The notes beneath the pieces are model-generated. The model was not told where the DNA came from, ran no database searches, and saw only the letters and a program-made list of their open reading frames with translations. Of a stretch of DNA of 64,000 bases, positions 1-12,686 are shown one piece after another (positions within the stretch are counted from its first letter, which is position 1; every line of letters starts with the position of its first letter). The stretch covers positions 1 to 64,000 of the forward strand of contig JAHQIW010002019.1 in assembly GCA_019055375.1 (NCBI GenBank), written 5' to 3'. Position numbers and translations under genes: made by a program. This stretch comes from Parelaphostrongylus tenuis. Lineage: Eukaryota > Nematoda > Chromadorea > Rhabditida > Metastrongylidae.

Positions 1-687
1 TTTGACCATTGAACTTTTGTAAAAGGTTTGATAGGCGAGAATCGTCTGATTGAGAAACAAAACTTGATTTTTTGTTTTTTCAGCGCAATATAAAACCTTT
101 TCAGAAATAAAAAACACGATTCAAGTTAGCAATCGAAGGATTACTTAAGCACTAAAAACGCCCGGAAAAGAAGATTTTCGAGGAGAGAGGCAGGGCACGG
201 ATGAATGTCTTTAATCTAGGTTTTTTTCAATAGTTCGGTAGCTTGAGAAATTTCGATTGCGAAACTATGCTTGATTTGTGGTCTAACCTTCATACTTGTT
301 TTCCTCACCGATAGAATGGAACGTTTCACAATCGTTATCCATTACTTAAACTTCACAGCTAATTTTTTGACGTTTTATAGTGATATTATAGGTTACATTA
401 GATAAAATACTACTAGAGGGGCACATAAAACGTAATTTTAGTGGGATGAGATCGTCGAGATTCCTTGAATAAGTCCAATATTACTTATGAATTGAGTGGA
501 ATGCAGTAGCATCGCGTGAAATGTGTTCATAATTTCCTTCTTTTTCACTCAGCAGAGCTTTTTCTTTGAAAATATTGGTGATCATTCAACAGCATCAAAA
601 ACTGGAACATTCAGCACTATACCTATTTAATGCCGAGGCTTTCAAAATAAGTTTTGTAAACAGGAAAAAAGATGCGTTTGTGTCCAA
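1..687. other. Intergenic DNA, nothing recognised
   Basis: AT-rich sequence with frequent stops in all frames. I see no conserved domain, tRNA-like element or clear repeat before the SINE at about 688. Confidence 0.5.
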
Positions 688-945
688 GAGCGTATGTGGC
701 GCAATGGTCAGAGGTGCTCTGCAGCGCACACGATGTCGTTGGTTTGACCTCGCACTCATGACTCACCAAGCCCTCCACTCCTCCTGGGTCTGTAACTTTG
801 TGCCAGACTTGCCTGAGAGCATAAGCGGCATAGGCTTATTGTATCATTAGGCCACCACGAATTATTTTAGAGGCCAGATACGCATTCAACCACCTCAAAC
901 GATCCTAAAATTCGATACGAATACATAGCGTAACCCTTAGAGATT
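688..945 (+). mobile_element. tRNA-derived SINE (family 1), old copy
   Basis: The head reads TATGTGGCGCAATGGTCAGA, a Pol III A-box region, followed about 35 bp later by a B-box-like TTGGTTTGACCTCGC. The body then follows the same order as the younger copy at 40216-40526: the 'ctcaccaagcc...ctcc' block, the 'ggccacc' block, and 'cgcattcaaccacctcaaa'. The tail is decayed and no TTTATCC repeat remains. A small reading frame across it is a shadow, not a gene. Confidence 0.75.
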
Positions 946-1149
946 TTTTAAATGCCAAGAGCTTTATTCGTGCAAATTTTTGCTCTGAAAGTACGTTGCT
1001 TCAACTCTATGCGGACCATATTCAAATTATGAAATAAAATTTGGATTCTTAGCATACTTCATTGTTATGAAAACATTGAATATCACTGAACTAAGTTTTA
1101 TAGGCGGATTTTCATTGAGATCATTGAGAGGGAAGCCCATGTTCCTTTC

Positions 1150-1765
1150 GAATCCTTGATGACTCAAATTAATCTACACATAACATACGGCTTGACATCG
1201 AAATGTGCATTAAAATGTTCTGGCACATAGATTTTCGAAGAACTGACGTCGCGTTACTGCCTTATTATTGGTTTTATTGTCCATCAAATTTCATAAGCTT
1301 ATGCAAAAGTATTTCAAACACTTAGTACAGCGACATATCTTGAGCACGTACTCATTACGATAGCTAATTGAAAGCTCCCAAGATAGTGTCTGCTATTTTG
1401 ATGCAAAACATCTTTGTTAAACATTTGGCTTTGTGTATGTGAGGACGTTAAATTAAAGGTATTCAGGGAGAGTGGCACGGCCAGCTATCCAGATATATTC
1501 TTATGTTTTCTCAGAGTAAGCAATATACAAGAGGTTTATCCTTGTGTACCTCGTGGCCACCTCTCTTCAATAAAGCACTAAATAAATAAAACTTTTCATC
1601 ATTCTCTGAAAGGCAAGCTCTGTATTCGACTTTATCAAGCATCATTGAACCCTTTGGACACTACATAGACACAGCTCCAATCCCAGCTAACCGCGCGTTG
1701 CGAGTAGTCCATAGCACCGAGTGGATTTTGATTTCAATTTTCTGGAAGGCTAATAGTTTCATTTC
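1150..1765. repeat. Dispersed ~600-bp repeat R1, copy 1
   Basis: Aligns along most of its length with 6355-7000. Shared landmarks in the same order include 'gaaatgtgcattaaaatgtt', 'ctgccttattattg', 'acgatagctaattga' and 'cgactttatcaagcatcatt'. Divergence is substantial with several small indels, so this is an old duplication. No open frame is conserved between the copies, so I cannot say whether it is a transposon or a duplicated segment. Confidence 0.8.
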
Positions 1766-2330
1766 CTTTCATGTCATTCAGTTAAATATCATTCCTTGCT
1801 TTCAAACAAACGTAATAAATTGTACAAGGGATGTCACGATATAAGTTTTCAAGGCTTGATAGTTTTCTGAATGCATTTTTCTATGATACCAATTCATCGA
1901 TATTTCTCGATAATTTTTGGATCAATGTTTTGATCTAAAAATTGAAATCTATATAAAATAATAGGGCGGACTTTCTTCGATAGTTCAGTGGATGTCCGTT
2001 TTGAATGTTCACTTATCCTTTACTTTGAAAATTATTCGACGTTGCAACCATTGTCTGTTTTCATGAACATTCATTTTGCGTATTCTGCTCACTTTGCATT
2101 CAATTGCCCTCATTGTGATTAAGGAAAAACTCTAAAGGCGCCAAGTCTAGCCCAAAGAGTCATATCGGTAAGTTTTGTAACTTTTATGCGAAATCTGTAG
2201 AAGTCACTCGTCTCCAAAGTATTGAGCGATCACCAAAATGCGCTGAAGACCTAAATACTTATGCACCAAATCGGGGATAATTCCTCACAGAATTTATTAC
2301 ATGTGTACTCAAAGAAGAATTCGGTGGTTC
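1766..2330. other. Intergenic DNA, nothing recognised
   Basis: AT-rich, no conserved coding signal, no recognisable repeat or RNA gene. Confidence 0.4.
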
Positions 2331-2655
2331 GGACAGTCTTCAACAAGGTGAAAACAGTCCAAAGAAGAAGAGCATCATGTCGCTCTTTGATGATATTTGC
2401 TTGATAGTATATGTGCAGTGAACATGGAAACTTCGAGATATGTGCGTGGACGAAGGGCGCAAGGCACTATGGCTGCTGTGGTTTTGTAAATGAGAGCATT
2501 CCCTATTCAGGTAAAGTGTAGGCATTGATAATCAATTTATATAAGTAGGACCGAAAGCGTTAACGATATTGTAAACATACACGTTAGAGTTTTGCTATTA
2601 TTTAACATTTCTTCAAAAACACTTCCAAAGAAAGTGGAGATGTTGGCAACTAACC

Positions 2656-2810
2656 TTAGAAACAATCACATATCCTTGATGATTGAGCCACACGAGGTTG
2701 TCGAAAGGTATGTAGTGCTTTTCGTCGCTTTGGTCTTGAGCCGATGATTCGTCGATTGCCCAGTGTTGTTCGTCCTCGTTGTAACCTTCACCGTCCTCAG
2801 TCGACTCCAA
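2656..2810 (-). CDS. Possible coding exon, acidic peptide (unrecognised)
   Basis: On the minus strand an open segment encodes an acidic peptide (STEDGEGYNEDEQHWAIDES, then SSAQDQSDEKHYIPFDNLVW) and ends at AAG followed by GTTAGT, a good donor. An in-frame TGA lies directly upstream, but the next frame continues the acidic character (AAPTEDD), so an indel or a nearby acceptor may be involved. A TATATAAAT stretch lies 50-60 bp further upstream (2859-2866). No family is recognised and no ATG fits cleanly. It could also be chance. Confidence 0.3.
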
Positions 2811-2849
2811 TCATCTTCCGTGGGCGCCGCTCGAATGATGAATCTCACT

Positions 2850-3900
2850 CAGTGGTGATTTATATACTCGGCGATTGGCGATGATAGTGATTGTCTAATG
2901 ATAAGATATCATAAAAAGTGTTGCTGATGATGTGTTTGGCTGCTGATAAGATTTCACATGGAAAGCGGTTGCCAGTGACAGTGATTATACTTTGATAGGA
3001 AACCATTCATGAAGTAGAGCGTAAGGCGTCACTGAAATCCTATACATGAAAATCCAATAAAGTTGAACGTGCATGTATTGAATTGTTCCATTGGTAACTT
3101 CGCATTTCTTCAATTATGTTGAATCAGTTACTATTTTTTTGAAGCAATCATTCAATTAGAAACTATAATCATCATCATGATCAATCTTATACAATAATTT
3201 GTTGGGCAATGACTGAATGTTTTTCTCTCAGAATTCAAGAGACGTAGGATCAAAAAGTCGGTGTGACCTTTTTGAAATAGCTGTAATCTTTGAAGTTTTT
3301 TCTCCTGCGCTGTTGTTTTAGAGCATAGAAAAGATGATGATTTGGTGGAGCAATATGAGAGCAATACGGTGAATGCGGTGTCATGGTCCATTTCTTTGAA
3401 ACGTGGTGTGTCGACGCGGTAAGGTAAGGTCGGGAGTAGTCCTGGAGAAGGGTAACATAAAGTCGTTCCGCACACCTTTCTTACACTGCTGCTGCCAATT
3501 TTCGGAATTATTTCCCATGAACGTCGGCGGTGACTGTCTTCTTGTTATCGAGCAGTTCTCAGAAGAGCACACCTTTGAGGGGGAGCGTGCTCTAACCAGT
3601 TGCGCTCCTTAATATGCCCTTACCTTGAACTCAGATAATATGTGGATGATTTTTTTATTCAAATTGAAATCATTACAGAACTCTTTCTATAACCTCTTAT
3701 ATTTCCCTGACTAAAGCTACTAGATAACTTACCAAGATACCACAGCCTTTTGGCAAGAACGCGCTTTCAAGTAATCAGTCGCGTGAAATAACCGTGCTAT
3801 TTGCTTTATTTATACAATTTTTGAAAAAATCGCATGATTTTAGTACGGTTTGAAATGCCCATCTTCTTGCGTGCATTTTCGCATGTAATTTGCCCGTACT
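2850..3900. other. Intergenic DNA, nothing firm
   Basis: Several short overlapping frames on both strands (about 60-107 codons) lack bias, splice context or recognisable motifs. Nothing else was identified. Confidence 0.4.
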
Positions 3901-3906
3901 TGCTTT

Positions 3907-4113
3907 AAGATGGAGCTATCCTCAATACAAATTCGCTTCATGCTCGTGCACGAATGCCGCATAGGGGGAAATGTTACTGAAGCAGCACGCAAGATTCATG
4001 GAGCTCGCTTTGGACGGCTCAAGCGCGGCTGTTACTCCAGACTGTTCTCCAAAGCTCTGAACGCAGCAAACCACTTTCTAGCCTTTCTTTCTGCAACAGT
4101 ATCATTGCGCTAA
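3907..4113 (+). pseudogene. mariner transposase N-terminal fragment
   Basis: The translation begins SSIQIRFMLVHECRIGGNVT and continues EAARKIHG, the first helix of the Mos1-type helix-turn-helix at the start of mariner transposases (typical pattern: IR-LL-HE-R-G-NA-EAAR-I). After about 35 residues the frame breaks and family similarity fades. The DDE catalytic domain is absent. It is a dead fragment; no TIR was found. Confidence 0.6.
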
Positions 4114-6354
4114 ACCCCATCAATCTTGTGCGCCGTTTGATTAACGTTTTCCCCTATGCGACTACACCAAATTCTTGTATTCATTGCAAATCATTGCAAA
4201 AATCACGGATCATTTCCGATATCAGACAGAGATATTTTGAATGTTCTTTTTTGCTAGACAAAGAGAATTGAAAAGTGTATTTTTTTCCTGAAAAAGGGAC
4301 TCTTCACAGCGCTATAGCTTTTAAAAGAATATTAGGCTTCGCAAGCACTGTGCGTTTTTTTGCGTGTTGTTGCGCTTACATTTTGCTATAAAAAGCTTCT
4401 ATTTTAGACTGTAGTAAGCCATCGAATAGCGTAAATTTTGAAAAGCTCAAAAATGTGCTTACTTTTCAAAAAATCCTCCTCTAAGTCATCTCACAAATGA
4501 AATAATTTTGTATTCCACGCAAATTGCACGTTTTCGTATATTATCGCGCGTATTACTCACAGAGCAAAGTCTTTCGTTTGAAGCACCAATACAAATTCGA
4601 TAGCATGGATTTCGAAAACACCCAGAAGATTTTCAACATTTGAGCCTTCTTGCAACTCTGCAGCATTCAAAGTAAAATTGTGTTGCGCACGCGACGTGTG
4701 CTCTCATGAGGATTCTAACTATTTATATAAAATTTCTTTCTCTGTTTCGCTAAGATTCCTAGGTTTTTTTATGATCAAACTGTAGAATAGTGCTTATTTT
4801 AACGCTATCGAGCTGTGGCTTTTATGTTCTTCATATACTGCCAATTGAATTCGCTACTAATTTTATGACCAATCCTAGGCTTATGCAGCTTAAGACTGAG
4901 TACGGAAAGCATATTAAAGTGACAGGCAATCTCCAAGCATCACACTTTTGAGTTTTATCCAAATTTCTCCTTAGATGAAGAAATATCTTAGGTTTAATAC
5001 GAAGATCACAAGCCACGTGTGAATGGCGCTGGGGTATGTCGGTGGGGTTGCGTCGTAGATCAGTCACGGTGCATGGTAATTTACCTCAATCCTGTTTTTT
5101 TTTACTACAGTGCAGTAAAACGGTCTTTTCGAACACTAAGCGTAGCGCTAGAATCGCCAAAATTTACGCCATCAAATGGTTACTATAGTTAGGATGAACT
5201 CTGTCCGTAAAGATTACGCGTGTGTGAAACGCAGGTCCATTTCTCATTGAAGCACTGCTAGGTCTTCATGGTAGACAATTCAATTTTCAAACTTTCTGAT
5301 AGTTACTCTATTGATGGGTTCTCAATAGTCTGCGGAGAGGGCTTTGCAAGCCATGACGGCGAAAAGGCAAGATACGTTCGCAAATTCTTGTGAAGCATAA
5401 TTTTATTTTGAATGGTGCAGCGCTGCATGTAGTTTTTTCTAGAAGGTTTTCTTATATATTATACCGTTTCGACGTGTTAAGGAAAGACGTAGCGTTGAGG
5501 AGGAGTCTTCTCTAGCTAGAGGAGAGGATCAGCTTCTGAAAGTGGTAAGACATAAGTCTGAGTTTATCTTCAGCAATTTCATTCAATAGATTTACGTATT
5601 ACTTTTTTTCGTCACTACTTTAGATTCCGATATTTGCCACGCTCCATCCCCTTCCGTCGTTTAGTTTTGAAGCAAGTTCTCTCCAGATGCTAACACACCA
5701 TCTTTTGGTCTTACATCTCGATGGGTAGCAAGGTGGTCAGTCGTTCTAATGGGAGTTGTTTTCAGTTAAAGAAGGTTCAGCTGTGAGTACTTCGTGAATA
5801 ACGAGTACATTTAACCTGACTGGGGATACATCGGGAAATATACGCGCACAATTGATGTTGCTCAGACACCAACTTCAACACCTAGCTGTATCAATCCAAA
5901 ATATCGTAAGGGGAATTATTCCAAGTCAATCTTAGCACTTAATTGTTCAGACTAACAACCAACAAGTCGGTTTTCAGGGTATGGAGTTTTTGGAGTGTAT
6001 TTACCTGCAAATAGATAATATGTAAGGGCTTTGGATTAATGATATAAAAGCACTATGCTATCGTTTTATTCACGATTTATCTACGGCTAAGTAGTCAAGA
6101 GATAATCTATGCTCTCATTTACCTTTCTTTAGCCTCAAAATAAATCTGGCATTAAGGTGCCAACTCATCAAGTAGTGAGTATAGACGGATACAGTGTATA
6201 TGTGTTTTCTAGTCTCCTTCAGTTACATTCTATTTTTTCATTTTTAGCCGTGATATACATAAAGCCAAATTTAACGCCCTGCTTTGACTATTTGTTTACT
6301 CTAAATTTTTGTAAGAATTACAGTTCTTTACTTATGCGTCGACCAGGTCGGCAC
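4114..6354. other. Intergenic DNA, nothing recognised
   Basis: About 2.2 kb of AT-rich sequence. I found no domain, tRNA-like head, TIR or tandem array. Small frames at 4831-5067 (-) and 6157-6357 (+) show no family resemblance. Confidence 0.4.
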
Positions 6355-7000
6355 TGAAATATGCTCAATGACTTAAACTAATGTACATATGAGATATGGC
6401 ATGACAACGAAATGTGCATTAAAATGTTTCCGCTCATAAATTTTCGAGCAACTAACGTCGCGTCGCTGCCTTATTATTGATTTTATTGCCCATCAAATTT
6501 AATAAGCCTCTGCAAAAGTATTTCAAGCACTTAGTACAACAGTATACAGTGAGCACGCAATTATTACGATAGCTAATTGATAACTCCCAAGATAATGTCT
6601 GCCATTATGATGCAAAACTATTAGCTCATCGCCCTTAGAATGATGTTTGATGAACATTTGGCATAGTGTACTTGAGGACGTTGGATTAAAGGTATTCAAG
6701 GAGAGTGGCATGGCCAGTTAACCAAATATGTTCTTATGTTTTCTTGGACTAAACAGTATACAAGTGGTTTATTCCATGTATACATCGTGGTCATCTCTGT
6801 TGAATGAAGCATTAAATAAATAAAACGTTCATCAATCTCTGAGAGGCACTCTCTGCATTCGACTTTATCAAGCATCATTGAACTCTTTGGACACTACAAA
6901 GACACAGCTCCAATCCCGGCCGTGCGTTGCGAGTAGTCCATCGTTCCGAGTACATCTTGATTTTCAATCATCTGAAAGATTGATAGTTCGATTTCCTGCA
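6355..7000. repeat. Dispersed ~600-bp repeat R1, copy 2
   Basis: Direct-orientation partner of 1150-1765; the same landmarks occur in the same order. It contains an extra ~30 bp ('ctattagctcatcgccctta') near its middle that copy 1 lacks. Similarity stops near 7000, where the flanks become unrelated. Confidence 0.8.
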
Positions 7001-9810
7001 GCAACACTTCACAGCAGACTTTTTGGTGTTGTTTTTGTTTGCTTCTCAACATACACCGTAATAACACATTATATCACGCCATATCTTATATCGTGACACC
7101 GGAACACAAGCGATTAAGTATTGTACTTGTCAAAATCTATTCAGCAATCTGCGACTTTTTTTCCAATTTTTCACATTGTCGTAAAAGTTCGATTCGAAAA
7201 CATACTTTGTGCCTAGTACCGTATCGTGGGCCCTAGAGGGATGGAAGAATTTGTGGACATGGGATGAGAAACCCCGTCATTGTCCATGTTTGTGTCACAA
7301 GGTGCCCAAGCCACTGCTCCACATGGAAACCTTTCCCAAATACTCGCAAGATATTGGTTTCCTAACAAATTCGGTCTGAAGTGGGTTGTTCTCAGCTTAT
7401 CAAATGCGGTACTGTGTACAGTGTAAATTGTACTGACACATGCTCCACTGAAATCTGGTACTTGGGCAGTGAAGTTTGAAATTTAAAGAAAGAACAGTAA
7501 TGCTGCATCCTTGGTATAACAACATAGTCCTATCTCGTTTTGTCCGTTTTTACAGAGATGTGGCAAAATTGCAACTCGCAAACACATTTCCGCAATAGAC
7601 AACTTATGAAAGAATCTCATAGGCAGGGTGTTTTATTTTTAAGTCTATGTAGGTCTTCCTAGTGTTCGCATTCGTTAATTTGGAGAGTACTTCCTTGGAT
7701 AAGAAATGCATATTTCTGACTCAGAGACATTATTTCTTTTGTTTGAGAATCAGTATTAAAAGAGTTAGTATCAATCAATAACAATTTACCCTTGTTACAT
7801 AGAATCTATACTCTTAATACTTAACAGATATGACATATTTCCTAATGATTAAGTCATTAGTAGCAATACAATAGCTAATAAATCATAATTTGAAAAATTA
7901 TCTTCTCAAAAGACCTTTTTCAGTGTGCGGTATCAACGAAAAGAAGAAGGAGCCTCGCTTTCTGATTAGTTATCTAGCGCTGTGCGAATTTCACTGCGGA
8001 TTTTGTACGCAGTTGTATAACAAAGTTTAGACGATGTGAAAACTTCATCGTCACGAATAGATACATACTGCCAAGAAGATTTTGTGTTCGTCAAGGTCTT
8101 CTCGTAAGCTTTGGCACTTGAGCAATAAACATCAAATTCAGTAGTATACATAGATTACCGGTAATCTTCCGATAGCCTGAATCTAAGCAATATTGACGCT
8201 GACACTGATTTTATGATCGGTTTGTATAAGGCGCTGTTAGAGAGCAAAGGTAATCATGTATCGCACTTGTGGAAGTTAACTCGTCGATGCGCTTTATAGT
8301 GATTTTATTTGGCAATGTGAAATCAAAGAAAATTGCATACCTCCAGAACGATAGAGCAAAGTCCCTTCTATAATTCTTGTACCAAAACCTAGAAAATTTT
8401 CCGGAGACGTTTTTGCGCACCGATTATAACTGCCTCGTGGAAAAAAGCGCGTTAATCGAGAGCAGCGAGATTTTCCCTAATCACTTGGGGATTTTTGTCC
8501 TCCTTGGAAATTTTCAGGTTTTGTGTAGATGTCGTTAAAGCGATTTTGTTTTATCATTACATAGGCACACAAAATCTTTTGTCTTACATTGCCTACTAAA
8601 CCGACTATAAGGTTCAAGCGATAAACTGCTTACTTCGGGTGCAAAACATGATTTGTTTTGATATAACAGCGCTCTACATGAATCTTTCTATAAACCAGTC
8701 TTAACATTAAATGTTTAAGATGATTATCGAATGGTTACCAGTAATGCATCTACCTTATTGAATTTTGTATTCATTGCCCTAAAGCCAAAACTCACGAGAA
8801 GACCTAGTAGCAAGCGAGCATTTCAGGTATTCTATTACTCCGTAGTTTTCACCCGGTTTACGACATGCTTGAAAAAATGAACATATTTCCGCCTCTTGCT
8901 TCACTGTTATCCCCCGCCTTGGAAAACGCAGCCGACTTTTTCGCTTATCATTCTTCTAATCGCCATAGATGTTTGCCTGTTCCATATTCCATTCTCAAAC
9001 AGGGGGCATAAACAGTTTACAGCGGTCTATTCGTTTCTTGGATCTGTGCATCGCCGCTTTGAAGATCTTTCGTCGTTATGGAAGATTGGAAGTGGGATGT
9101 TTTCAAAATGATTTGTGTTATTTATGAGGACCTCAGGTTCGGGCATTTCACACCAAAACTGAATGCAGACGGAATTTTTAATAATATGTTACGTGCAATA
9201 AAAATACGCCAACATTTTGCTCTCACCATCATTGGCTTAAAATGCCATTCGACCACCAATTCCTTATTTATACGACATCAACTAGTCTACATCTTACAAA
9301 AAGCACTACTTTGTTATGGTAATACAAAGTAGTCATCGCACGCTCTTTTTTTGAGATAGCTTAGACGCTGCGAGAAAGATAACAATTGTCGCTATCGATT
9401 CTTATCTGTTGTTTAAACAGGAACAAGGCAGAATATTCATGTTTCAAGCCACTCACTCTTTCACGTGTGCGCAAAAACTTGGAAAAAAAAACCTTTTGAT
9501 TTCCTTCTTGTTTCATAATATGAAAAGTCTGTTTGCTTGATAGAGCTTTGACCAGTCAGCAAAGAGGGAGCGATCCTTGTCAAGTATGACGCGCGACCAT
9601 ACGCTGTCCTATCGATTCTGCAAATGTTGAACGAGATGGGCAATTGCCTAATCTTTTAAACGAGGTCTTTGTCAACCAAGAATCGTACACCGTTATTCAG
9701 TTCTCCCTAAATGACTACCGTTAAGACATGTAGTTACAATATCTGCCCGAAATTAACGATGTTATCGAAGAGCTTGAAGTACCAGTGACTTGCTTGTGTA
9801 AGAAGCATTA
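7001..9810. other. Intergenic DNA, nothing recognised
   Basis: Short frames (60-84 codons) on both strands without motif or splice support. Around 7210-7330 the composition is locally more GC-rich, without a recognised function. Part of 8755-8810 resembles 57740-57795 ('ttcattgcc...ccaaaact...'), probably another shared repeat fragment. Confidence 0.4.
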
Positions 9811-9811
9811 G

Positions 9812-10665
9812 CTTTTGCAATTTGGATTTCTTTCAATGTTCACATACTGTTTTGGCCTCCTGGAAAAAGGCGTTTTTCGGTTTTATCAAGAGTTTTAATC
9901 AGTCGGCAGTTGAGATCTCGACAAAAAGTATTTTGCATTTTCGGAATGGCTTTCTTACTGCGCTGTAGAGTATAAATAAAAATTTCTTTCACACTCAAGC
10001 ACTTCTTGCTGAACAAAGATTTTCCGCTAGACTTTCAAGAACTGTTCGATAGCTGAAATGTCGACATTCCCAGCGCAGCTTTTTTTTTAGATATAACTAT
10101 TCATTATAGTGTATTAGTCAAAAGGAAACTGTGTTTCGTAATTAGGCAAAATCCCATTCTTTGGAGTGTAAAACCCAATTTTCTTTTAATTGTTACAGCG
10201 TTCTATGGAGTCCACTCTGAAATTCCAGATGTTTTGATCTTTGTGTTTGAAATTGTTGAGATTTACGCTATTGAATGGATGCTGATTGATCATTGAAAAA
10301 TCTCTATCCGGCGAGAAATGCACAATAAAAAACAAGTTTTATTCCGACTATTACATCACGACAACAAACCATTTGAAAAATAAAATACATCTTAGTTTCA
10401 CTTGATTTTAGCTAACAAATGATAATTCACATATGAAATGGAGCAAAAAATACGTTTTCACTATGAGGTTCAAGCAGGGTGAAGATAGCGGAAAAGTACT
10501 GAGGGATGCTTATGTACGGCTGGAGATTTATGTCATTTGTGATCGTTTTTGTTTGATGTTGCTAACAGGCTGTTGCTTGGTGATGGTTGTAATGATAAAC
10601 TGCAAGATATATCACCATAGTGAAAAATATGGCACAAAATCATGCATTTTTTGAGAAGAGCTAAA
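9812..10665. repeat. Dispersed ~850-bp repeat R2, copy 1
   Basis: Aligns with 21066-21905 in the same orientation. Shared blocks in order include 'tgttttggcc', 'aagagttttgatca/aatca', 'gaatggctttct', 'tagtcaaaag', 'ttttagctaac' and 'ggaaaagtac'. Divergence is high, with many indels. A 73-codon frame at 10433-10654 is not conserved in the second copy. The element class is unknown; no TIR or RT motif was seen. Confidence 0.75.
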
Positions 10666-12235
10666 AAGGCATTTTCATAAATTTGTAGCTCGCATAAGGA
10701 AGGTAAGGATTTCCTGTCATCAAGTCCTATCAGGAAATTCTTTTAACGGTTCTAGCATGCCTTCCCGCATCCATATCTTTTCGCTTCTTTGTCATTACAT
10801 ACAAGTATATCTGTCTCCGAGGACTGTAATCTACGTCCGAGCACTAACATTCCTCAGAGTCAATCACGAAGAGGTGGCGACCACGAGAATCATTAGTATT
10901 CATTTGTTTTGCCTGCTTTCTCAACCATGTTTACAACAAACAGTGTAGGGATTTGAAGACAAAGTGGATTTTTCATGAAGTTACTTTAGCGATATGTGCT
11001 GCTAAATCAAGTTATCATCGAATGCAATGTCTAAAGTGGACAAACCGATTTCAGTCATCTTGTTGATGTTCAGATTGAATGCGTTCGCTCAGAGCTAAGC
11101 ACACTGAAGTCACATCTTCTCCATGCATGCAAAAAAATTACTAAATCTTACAATGAGTGATTGGCTTCTAAGAGGGCAGCAGTAGCGAAAGTGTTACTTG
11201 CGACAAAGACATAGCTAAATATGGTGACTACCGCAAATCTATCAGTGAGACAGTTATTCAGTGGAAACCCTGCATTCCTTGTCAAACTCTACCAACTCTG
11301 AATTCTTCAAACGCTTCCTATACTTTTCGTCCGAATCCTTTGATAAAACCTCTGACGAAAAATATCTTTCCGCATTCTTAGTCTGTTCATCATTCTTCTA
11401 CCGCTCCCCATCTACCTCGAACGCTTCCCTACTTAATTTTGTGGGAGCTTCTATTCTGCTTAAATTCTAACCTTCTACATTTGATGGTAATCTACCCAAA
11501 TGTCTAGAATTCTTTGCAACTCTCATTGATGATAGAAAACAGCTGCACGATACTGCAAATTTCTCCCTACTCAAATCTTGTTTGAATGGAAAAGTCTTCC
11601 TATGTTTAAGGACTCTCCATCACTTCAGGCAATATTGGTGTTCGGACGTAGAACACAGTCCTTGGAGAAAGATTTACCCGAAAAAAATGTGTTGACAAAG
11701 AAGCAGAAAGCTACGGAAGCAGGAGAGTGTGGTAGGAACAATAAAATGACTCTCTGACAGGTCTCCTTGAAAGTACCTGTTGACAAAACGTTCGGTTTGC
11801 CAACAGGTACTTTCGGGGTTTGCCACAGGGCTTATATGTGGATTTGAAGGTTAGAAATTTTGTCTAATAGAATGGTATTTCTCTACAGCTGTCAGATTTC
11901 CAAGCACGAGATGTACAGATAAGTGTTGCCGCGAAAATAAAGGTTAGTCATGTTGTCCGCAAAGACACTATTTCGCTAAATTCAATATGATTCCCACAAG
12001 ATTTAATGGAAATGATAATGATTTTGTAAAGATTAGTTAACATATGAACATCATCTTTTGTACAACTGCAAGAACTCACGCCTCAAAAAGAATCTAATAC
12101 ATTCTCTTCTTGATAAAGGGGGTTAGTTGAAAGAAAGGTTGAGGGTAAATGGGCATGAGTGGAAAATAAATAACAGTTTTAGCAAAGCAATTACGAAACC
12201 TCTGAAAAGGTGAAACTATTCTGACCTATCGTAGG
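10666..12235. other. Intergenic DNA with one small hairpin
   Basis: No gene recognised. A perfect 14-bp inverted repeat (GAAAGTACCTGTTG) with an 18-bp loop lies at 11769-11814. Confidence 0.4.
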
Positions 12236-12410
12236 AGGTATATGAAAATCGAGAAATTTATCTTGATTAGCTGACGCGAGGTTGGTAAACTACATACGCC
12301 CAGGCTCTGAAGAATGCGGCTCACCGAAACGTCGCCGATTTGCTACGACTAGTTTACCAACCTCGCGTCAGCTATTCAAAATAAGTTTTTTCGATTTTCA
12401 TATATCAATT
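12236..12410. mobile_element. Palindromic MITE-like element
   Basis: Perfect 24-bp inverted repeats at 12269-12292 and 12350-12373 (beginning AGCTGACGCGAGGTTGG) continue outward as an imperfect inverted repeat ('atgaaaatcgaga...' against '...tcgattttcat') to arms of about 45 bp. The centre contains CTCTGAAGAATGCGGC followed by ACCGAAACGTC. A related element is at 50100-50330, with similar arms, centre and right flank. No transposase is encoded, so it is presumably non-autonomous. Confidence 0.75.
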
Positions 12411-12686
12411 AATTATGCCGAGATATATAGAAAGTCACTCTTGGATTATCGTAGGATGGTTGTAAAGGTCGAGAGAATAATGGAAGGAAAGGAAGGGGGA
12501 GGTAGTGGGGTGAGGTCAAACGAAGGTGATCTTTCGATATTGGATGATGGAACCTTGAGGATGTTGTCATTAAAGAAGGCGAGATATCCTTTGATTGAAA
12601 AAGTTATTGAATCTGCAGGGCACGAAGCATTGCAAGCAACTGAAACGGAACAAAAGTTGAAATGCAATTTCAACTTTTTAAGATGA
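12282..12686 (+). CDS. Unrecognised ORF, 134 codons, doubtful
   Basis: The frame starts inside the palindromic element and continues past it. The downstream half (about residues 60-125) is charged and reads like coding sequence (VVKVERIMEGKEGG, DLSILDDGTLRMLSLKKARY), but I recognise no family. A short palindrome (AAAAGTTGAAAT, 3-nt spacer, complement) sits at its 3' end near 12651-12678. Because the 5' third lies in a repeat, the start is not trustworthy; at best this is an exon beginning after 12440. Confidence 0.2.
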   Translation: MVNYIRPGSEECGSPKRRRFATTSLPTSRQLFKISFFDFHISINYAEIYRKSLLDYRRMVVKVERIMEGKEGGGSGVRSNEGDLSILDDGTLRMLSLKKARYPLIEKVIESAGHEALQATETEQKLKCNFNFLR

